A stretch of 47,405 bases of DNA, taken from positions 1 through 47,405 of the forward strand of contig CAYYZY010000042.1 of NCBI GenBank assembly GCA_964475955.1, given 5' to 3'. Source of the DNA: DATKZH01 sp964475955 (GTDB lineage: Bacteria; Planctomycetota; Planctomycetia; Pirellulales; Thermoguttaceae). Below the pieces are notes generated by a model, which was given only the letters and a program-made list of their open reading frames with translations, was not told where the DNA came from and ran no database searches. Positions 43,125 to 47,405 of this stretch are shown here, piece after piece (within the stretch, counting starts at the first letter, position 1; each line of letters opens with the position of its first letter). A program made the position numbers and the translations under genes.

Positions 43125-44579
43125 ATGCCAAATGATCGACTGAAAGACGCCCGCGACGCGTACGACGTGGTCGTGATCGGCTCCGGATTGGGCGGCCTGA
43201 CCGCCGCCAACACGCTCGCCCGGGCCGGCCACTCCGTGCTGCTCCTCGAGCAGCACTACAAGCTGGGAGGGCTGGCCACGTGGTTCCATCGGCCGGGCGG
43301 GCACGTGTTCGACGTCTCGCTGCACGGCTTCCCGTACGGTATGGTGAAGAGCTGCCGCCGGTACTGGAACCGCCAAATCGCCGACAGCATCGTCCAGCTT
43401 CCCAACATCCGGTTCGACAACCCGATGTTCTCGCTTTCGACGACCTTCGATCGCGACGACTTCACGCGCCTTCTGACCACGCGGTTCCAGGTGCCCGCCG
43501 ACACGGTCCGGGAGTTCTTCGACGTCGCCCGCCGGATGAACTTCTACGACGACCAGGCCATGACGACCGGCGATCTGTTCGCGCGGTTCTTTCCCGGCCG
43601 GGAGGACGTGGTGCGGCTGTTGATGGAGCCGATCACCTACGCCAACGGGTCGACGCTGGAAGACCCCGCCCTCACGTACGGCATCGTCTTCTCCAATTTT
43701 ATGTCGAAAGGGGTATATACGTTTCAGGGTGGAACCGACCGGCTGATCGGCCTGATGCGCGACGAAATGACCGCCAACGGGGTCGACGTGCGAACGCGCT
43801 GCGGCGTCGAGGCGATCCACGTGGCCGGCGGCCGCGTCGAGGCCGTCAGCACCGCGGGACGCCGCATCAAGACTCGGGCCGTCGTCTCCAACGCCAACCT
43901 CAAGGCGACGATCTTCGACCTCGTCGGCCCCGAGCCGTTCGACCCCGATTTCATCGAACGGGCCCGCGAGGTGCGGCTAAACAACTCGAGCACGCAGGTC
44001 TACATGGCGCTGCGGCCGGGCGAGCGCCTCGACGAACAGGCGTGCGGCGACCTGTTGTTCAGCTCGACCGCGCCCGCCTTCCGCACGGAGCTCCTGCTCA
44101 GCCGCAACGTCACCAGCCGCACCTATTCCTTCTACTATCCCAAGACGCGGCCGGGCAGCGACCGCTCGGTGATCGTGGCCAGCACGAACGCCAACTACGC
44201 CGACTGGGCCGATCTGCCCGAGCAGGAATACGAGGCGGGCAAACGGGCCCTGATTGAGGAGACGATCGAGGCCGCTTGCAACTACGTGCCCGACCTGCGC
44301 GAGAAGCTCGATCACGTGGAGTGCGCCACGCCGCGCACCTTTCGCCGCTACACGAAGCACGTCGAGGGCGCGAGCTTCGGAACCAAGTTCGAGGGGCTGG
44401 CCGTCAGCCGCGGGCTGCCCGAGCAGATCGGCGGGCTGTACCACGCCGGCAGCGTGGGGATCATCATGTCGGGCTGGCTGGGCACGGTGAATTACGGGGT
44501 GATCGTGGCCAACGACGTCGACGCCCACCTGCTGAACAACTCCTCGCAAACCCCTTCCCGCTCCCAGGTGAACTCATGA
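43125..44579 (+). CDS. CrtI-like FAD-dependent oxidoreductase 2 (phytoene desaturase superfamily)
   Basis: 484 residues. VVVIGSGLGGLTAANTLARA is the FAD site, LLLEQHYKLGGLATWFHRPG and HVFDVSLHGFPYGM follow, and GLYHAGSVGIIMSGWLGTVN is the C-terminal FAD segment. A central FQGGTDRLIGLMRDEMTANG is the GG..L...L motif of CrtI/CrtO-type enzymes. It is clearly a paralogue of the preceding FAD protein but not a recent duplicate. Its stop overlaps the FabZ-like start by ATGA, coupling the two proteins in translation; this is strong evidence that it acts on ACP-bound chains and not on carotenoids. Confidence 0.9.
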   Translation: MPNDRLKDARDAYDVVVIGSGLGGLTAANTLARAGHSVLLLEQHYKLGGLATWFHRPGGHVFDVSLHGFPYGMVKSCRRYWNRQIADSIVQLPNIRFDNPMFSLSTTFDRDDFTRLLTTRFQVPADTVREFFDVARRMNFYDDQAMTTGDLFARFFPGREDVVRLLMEPITYANGSTLEDPALTYGIVFSNFMSKGVYTFQGGTDRLIGLMRDEMTANGVDVRTRCGVEAIHVAGGRVEAVSTAGRRIKTRAVVSNANLKATIFDLVGPEPFDPDFIERAREVRLNNSSTQVYMALRPGERLDEQACGDLLFSSTAPAFRTELLLSRNVTSRTYSFYYPKTRPGSDRSVIVASTNANYADWADLPEQEYEAGKRALIEETIEAACNYVPDLREKLDHVECATPRTFRRYTKHVEGASFGTKFEGLAVSRGLPEQIGGLYHAGSVGIIMSGWLGTVNYGVIVANDVDAHLLNNSSQTPSRSQVNS

Positions 44580-45007
44580 GCCGCCAAGAGATTCTCGACG
44601 CCATCCCCCATCGGGAGCCCTTCCTGCTGGTCGACGAAATCGTCGAGCGCGACGACTCGCGCATCGTCTGCACCAAGGTCTTCACCGGCGACGAAGACTT
44701 CTTCGCCGGCCACTTCCCCGGTTTCCCCATGGTGCCGGGCGTGCTCCTGTGCGAGGCGTCGATGCAGTGCGGGGCCATCCTGCTCGCCCGTCACATGGAC
44801 CCCGAGGCAGGCAAGCTGCCGGTGGCCACGCGCATGAACGACGTCAAGTTCAAGCGCATGGTCCGGCCGGGCGAGACGATCCGCATGGAGGTCGACCTGG
44901 TCGAGCGCCTCGCCGACGCCTTCTTCCTCAAGGCCAAGGCCACGGTCGAAGGCAAAGTCGCCGTCCGTTTCGAGTTCGCCTGCACGGCGGCGGCCCCGGC
45001 CGGTTGA
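44576..45007 (+). CDS. FabZ-like 3-hydroxyacyl-ACP dehydratase
   Basis: 143 residues, hot-dog fold. IPHREPFLLVDEIVERDDSR is the FabZ N-terminus; FFAGHFPGFPMVPGVLLCEA holds His46 and Glu60 at the same 14-residue spacing as in E. coli FabZ (54 and 68). TRMNDVKFKRMVRPGETIRM completes the family pattern. It would dehydrate 3-hydroxyacyl-ACP to trans-2-enoyl-ACP. Overlap with the second FAD gene (ATGA) places it in the same pathway. It is probably not the housekeeping FabZ, which usually sits with lpx genes. Confidence 0.92.
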   Translation: MSRQEILDAIPHREPFLLVDEIVERDDSRIVCTKVFTGDEDFFAGHFPGFPMVPGVLLCEASMQCGAILLARHMDPEAGKLPVATRMNDVKFKRMVRPGETIRMEVDLVERLADAFFLKAKATVEGKVAVRFEFACTAAAPAG

Positions 45008-45361
45008 TGGTGTTGGGAGTGGCGGTGGGAAGACCACGGAGGCACAGAGGGCACAGAGAGTGAGAAGAAGACAACGAACTTGTAGGTTCGAGGTGCAGGA
45101 CCCACGCGCCTTGCCGAGGGCGTCGGGTGTATCCACCGCGGAGACGCAGCGGCGCAGAAAGAAAGAAGGAGAAGAGAGGGAAGGGATCCGGGCGTGAGGT
45201 AACAGAACGTGGACCCGCGTCATCCGAGTCAGACTCTCCGCAAGAAACACGTGAACTGTCTGTCCTGGCCTGGGGCTCTCCAATCTTCTCTTTTCTCCGC
45301 GACTCCACGTCTCTGCGATAAGTCTTCCCCCCCCTTTCCCCTTACCCATCAACAACCCCCC
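45008..45361. repeat. intergenic stretch with CCACGGAGGCACAGAGG-type repeats
   Basis: 354 bases without a supported gene. AGACCACGGAGGCACAGAGG at about 45031-45050 and CCACCGCGGAGACGCAGCGG at about 45133-45152 are variants of a short dispersed repeat found in many environmental bacteria; TTTCTCCGCGACTCCACGTC near 45293-45312 is the inverted form. The sequence just before the fabI-like start is C-rich with no Shine-Dalgarno. Confidence 0.6.
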
Positions 45362-46162
45362 ATGGACTTCCTCCAACTGACCGACAAGCAGATCCTCGTC
45401 TTCGGCGTGGCCAACCGGAAGAGCGTGGCCTACCACGTGGGCCGGGTGCTCGCCGAGGCCGGGGCCCGGCCGGCTTACGTGGTCCGAGACGACGGGGTCC
45501 GCGCCAGCGTGGCCCGGCTGCTGGGCGACGCCCCGGTGTACGTCTGCGACGTCGAGCAGGAAGAGCAGATCGCCCGGCTCCGCGACGAGGTCGCCCGGCA
45601 CCACGACCGCTTCCACGGCCTCGTGCACTCGATCGCCTTCGCCGACTACTCCGAGGGCCTCAAGCCGTTCCACGAGACGCCCAAGGCCGCCTTCCTCCAG
45701 GCGGTCGATGTCTCGTGTTACTCGCTGGTGGCCCTTGCGCGGGCGTTCCAGGACCTGCTCGACCCGGACGCCTCGGTGGTCACCCTCTCCATCTCCACCA
45801 CGCGCATGGCCAGCGAAAACTACGGCTACATGGCCCCGATCAAGGCGGCGCTCGACTCGTCGCTCGCCTTCCTGGCCAAGTCGTTCAGCCGATTCTCACG
45901 CGTTCGGTTCAACGCGGTCGCCCCCGGACTGTTGAAGACCTCGGCCTCGGCCGGCATCCCCGGGTACGTCGACGCGTACCTGTACGCCGAGCAGGTGATC
46001 CCGCGCAAGCAGGCCCTGCGCACCGAAGAGGCGGCCCACGCCGTCGCCTTCCTGCTCAGCCCGCGATCCAGCGGCATCAACGCCCAGCGGATCGTGGTCG
46101 ACGCCGGCATGTCGATCAACTACTTCGACCGCGACCTCGTCGACCGCGCGATGCGCCCGTAG
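45362..46162 (+). CDS. FabI-like enoyl-ACP reductase
   Basis: 266 residues from the ATG at 45362. ILVFGVANRKSVAYHVGRVL is the FabI version of the NAD site (GIANxxSIA in E. coli). The catalytic Tyr154-x6-Lys161 lies in SENYGYMAPIKAALDSSLAF, and RFNAVAPGLLKTSASAGIPG follows as in FabI. The additional Tyr that sits ten residues before the catalytic one in E. coli (LSYLG) is replaced here (LSISTTR). HSIAFADYSEGLKPFHETPK is also FabI-like. It would reduce the 2,3 double bond of enoyl-ACP using NADH. Last biosynthetic gene of the series. It could be the only FabI of the genome and serve housekeeping too; that cannot be judged here. Confidence 0.9.
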   Translation: MDFLQLTDKQILVFGVANRKSVAYHVGRVLAEAGARPAYVVRDDGVRASVARLLGDAPVYVCDVEQEEQIARLRDEVARHHDRFHGLVHSIAFADYSEGLKPFHETPKAAFLQAVDVSCYSLVALARAFQDLLDPDASVVTLSISTTRMASENYGYMAPIKAALDSSLAFLAKSFSRFSRVRFNAVAPGLLKTSASAGIPGYVDAYLYAEQVIPRKQALRTEEAAHAVAFLLSPRSSGINAQRIVVDAGMSINYFDRDLVDRAMRP

Positions 46163-46410
46163 CCCGCCGGGTGCCAGCGGCCGACAAATCGCCACGCCGC
46201 CCACGCGTCCCGGGGGACATTGATGGGCTTGGCGAATCACGGCTCGAGTGTGCGTAGCGAGCGGGGGCTCACTACGCCATCCCGGTCCGCTCCCTGCTGG
46301 CCAGCCCGTCAAACGGCCTTCGCCGACCGGGGTCCCGTCGCACGGACTGCGCGGAACGGCTCGGTCCCCGCTCCCTTTGCGCGGGCGGCGCTCTCTGCTA
46401 CGCTTGCGGC

Positions 46411-47208
46411 ATGACCGCCAACGCGCCCGACATTGCCGACCGGCTGGAACTCGCCCGCAAGGCCGCCCGGGAGGCGGGAGAGATCACGCTTGGCCACTTC
46501 CGCCGCCACGACCTCGAGGTGCAGCGCAAGGCCGACGACTCGCCGGTCACCGCGGCCGACCGCCAGGCGGAGGAGCACCTCCGCGAGCGGATCGCCGCGG
46601 CGTTCCCCGACGACGCCATCCTCGGCGAGGAGCTTCCCGACCGTCCGGGCACGAGCGGCTTCCGTTGGATTCTCGACCCGATCGACGGAACCAAGTCGTT
46701 CATCCACGGGGTGCCGCTTTACGGCACGCTGGTGGGGGTGGAGCACGGCGGCGAAAGCGTGATCGGCGTCGACCTGATCCCGGCCCTCGACGAGTGCGTC
46801 TACGCCGGCAAGGGTCAGGGCGCTTGGTACGTTTGGGGGGATCGTCCGCCGGTCCGGGCCGGCGTGTCGCGGTGCGCGCGTCTGGCGGAGGGGCTGTTTC
46901 TCACCAGCGAAGTCGTCAATTTCGACAACACGGGCCGCCGCGCGGCCTACGACCGTCTTCAGGCGGCTGCCCGGCTCACGCGCACCTGGGGCGATTGCTA
47001 CGGTTACCTGCTGTTGGCCACGGGCCGGGCGGAGCTGATGGTCGACCCGATCATGGAGCTGTGGGACGCCGCGGCGCTTCTGCCCATCCTCGAAGAGGCC
47101 GGCGGCACTTTTACCGACTGGCAGGGCCGCCCCACCATCCACTCCGGCGAAGGGATCGCCACCAACGGCCTCATCCTCGACGAAGTGTTGGCCATCACGC
47201 GCGGGTGA
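46411..47208 (+). CDS. inositol monophosphatase family, histidinol-phosphatase (HisN)-like
   Basis: 265 residues. Metal-binding motifs of the family: SPVTAADRQAEEHLRERI, ILGEELPDR (Glu), RWILDPIDGTKSFIHGVPLY (DPIDGT core) and ELMVDPIMELWDAAALLPIL (second Asp). KSFIHGVPLYGTLVG matches the HisN-type branch better than inositol monophosphatase or CysQ. It would remove phosphate from histidinol phosphate or a similar small phosphate ester with Mg2+. It lies 248 bases after the FabI-like gene on the same strand and may not belong to that pathway. No other his gene is in view. Confidence 0.87.
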   Translation: MTANAPDIADRLELARKAAREAGEITLGHFRRHDLEVQRKADDSPVTAADRQAEEHLRERIAAAFPDDAILGEELPDRPGTSGFRWILDPIDGTKSFIHGVPLYGTLVGVEHGGESVIGVDLIPALDECVYAGKGQGAWYVWGDRPPVRAGVSRCARLAEGLFLTSEVVNFDNTGRRAAYDRLQAAARLTRTWGDCYGYLLLATGRAELMVDPIMELWDAAALLPILEEAGGTFTDWQGRPTIHSGEGIATNGLILDEVLAITRG

Positions 47209-47332
47209 GCAGAGCCGGGTTGGGCGGTTCGCCCACAGACGCTGTTCCGACGAACGCGCGAGCGCATCGGTGCCCACCAGCGTTCCAAGCCTGGCAGCCG
47301 CAGAACGGGCCCTCCGCAACAGGAACCCGATT

Positions 47333-47369
47333 GGCTTTGTCGGAAAACCGGTAGGGTGGGTGCTTGCAC
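47333..47369 (+). repeat. partial GGCTTTGTCGGAAA / TAGGGTGGGTGCTTGCAC element, third copy
   Basis: Identical in GGCTTTGTCGGAAA and TAGGGTGGGTGCTTGCAC to the elements at 21308-21428 and 29103-29192. Similarity stops abruptly after 47369. Confidence 0.65.
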
Positions 47370-47405
47370 TACTGCTGTCAACATGTTGGTATTGCGTAAA
47401 TCCTT
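47370..47405. other. AT-richer end of window
   Basis: 36 bases (TACTGCTGTCAACATGTTGG and on) with clearly lower GC than the rest, joined to a truncated repeat. It may be the end of an inserted mobile element or a contig-end artefact; too short to decide. Confidence 0.3.

Noticed and set aside
1..47405. tRNA or rRNA genes, intact transposases, prophage or defence genes
   Set aside because: Reading both strands showed none that I could support; a tRNAscan and profile search would settle it.

Overview
The window is GC-rich, gene-dense DNA that reads best as Planctomycetota, probably class Planctomycetia (Pirellulales-like). The support is qualitative: two Gfo/Idh/MocA oxidoreductases with Tat leaders, a PEP-CTERM-type protein, a lipoprotein of short leucine-rich repeats, a GYF-domain membrane protein, the AACCCGAAGCGCAAGCGAGG palindrome typical of planctomycete intergenic DNA, and many small hairpin repeats. 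A run of exactly 100 N at 16083-16182 marks an assembly gap, so this is a scaffold, possibly from a metagenome.

Layout. 1-3.7 kb: a truncated ECF sigma factor, a PEP-CTERM-like exported protein, FHA and BON small proteins, two copies of a 137-bp MITE-like element, and a shrunken secreted ORF that looks like a glutaminase (DUF4965) remnant. 3.7-7.1 kb: Tat oxidoreductase, SpoU/TrmH RNA methyltransferase, URO-D-like protein. 7.1-10.5 kb: a degraded region with hairpin repeats, a gene split by an in-frame TAG, and the 3' stump of a glycosidase-like gene. 10.5-15.7 kb: CoA-transferase/GNAT fusion overlapping an ADP-forming acyl-CoA synthetase, then purine nucleoside phosphorylase. 15.7-25.2 kb: an Asp/Phe-rich small protein, a tandem repeat holding the gap, a propeller lipoprotein, a three-gene aldolase / D-2-hydroxyacid dehydrogenase / glycerol dehydrogenase-like operon, an SDR, an LRR lipoprotein and a chorismatase-like double RidA protein. 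25.5-29 kb: secreted six-hairpin-like protein plus a second Tat oxidoreductase. 29.2-34.3 kb: rpoN, then recR, ybaB, dnaX and an SRP RNA gene, the conserved scr-dnaX-ybaB-recR order.

34.5-47.2 kb is the most interesting part. All eleven genes point the same way: DinB-like, OleC-like beta-lactone synthetase, GYF membrane protein, OleD-like reductase, FabF-type ketosynthase, a dedicated acyl carrier protein, two CrtI-like FAD oxidoreductases, FabZ-like dehydratase, FabI-like enoyl reductase, and an inositol-monophosphatase/HisN-like phosphatase. Seven of them encode a nearly complete acyl-chain-building system with carotenoid-desaturase-type enzymes in place of ordinary desaturases, next to two of the four head-to-head hydrocarbon (Ole) genes. 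The combination resembles the clusters proposed for anammox ladderane lipids, but no radical-SAM gene, no ketoreductase and no OleA/OleB lie in the window. I infer an unusual polyunsaturated or cyclised lipid or hydrocarbon pathway; the product cannot be read from the sequence.

Repeats form a second theme: at least four different families of short palindromic or terminally inverted elements (137-bp, nested palindrome, GGCTTTGTCGGAAA-ended, GGAACGGC hairpins) sit between genes, several next to broken genes.
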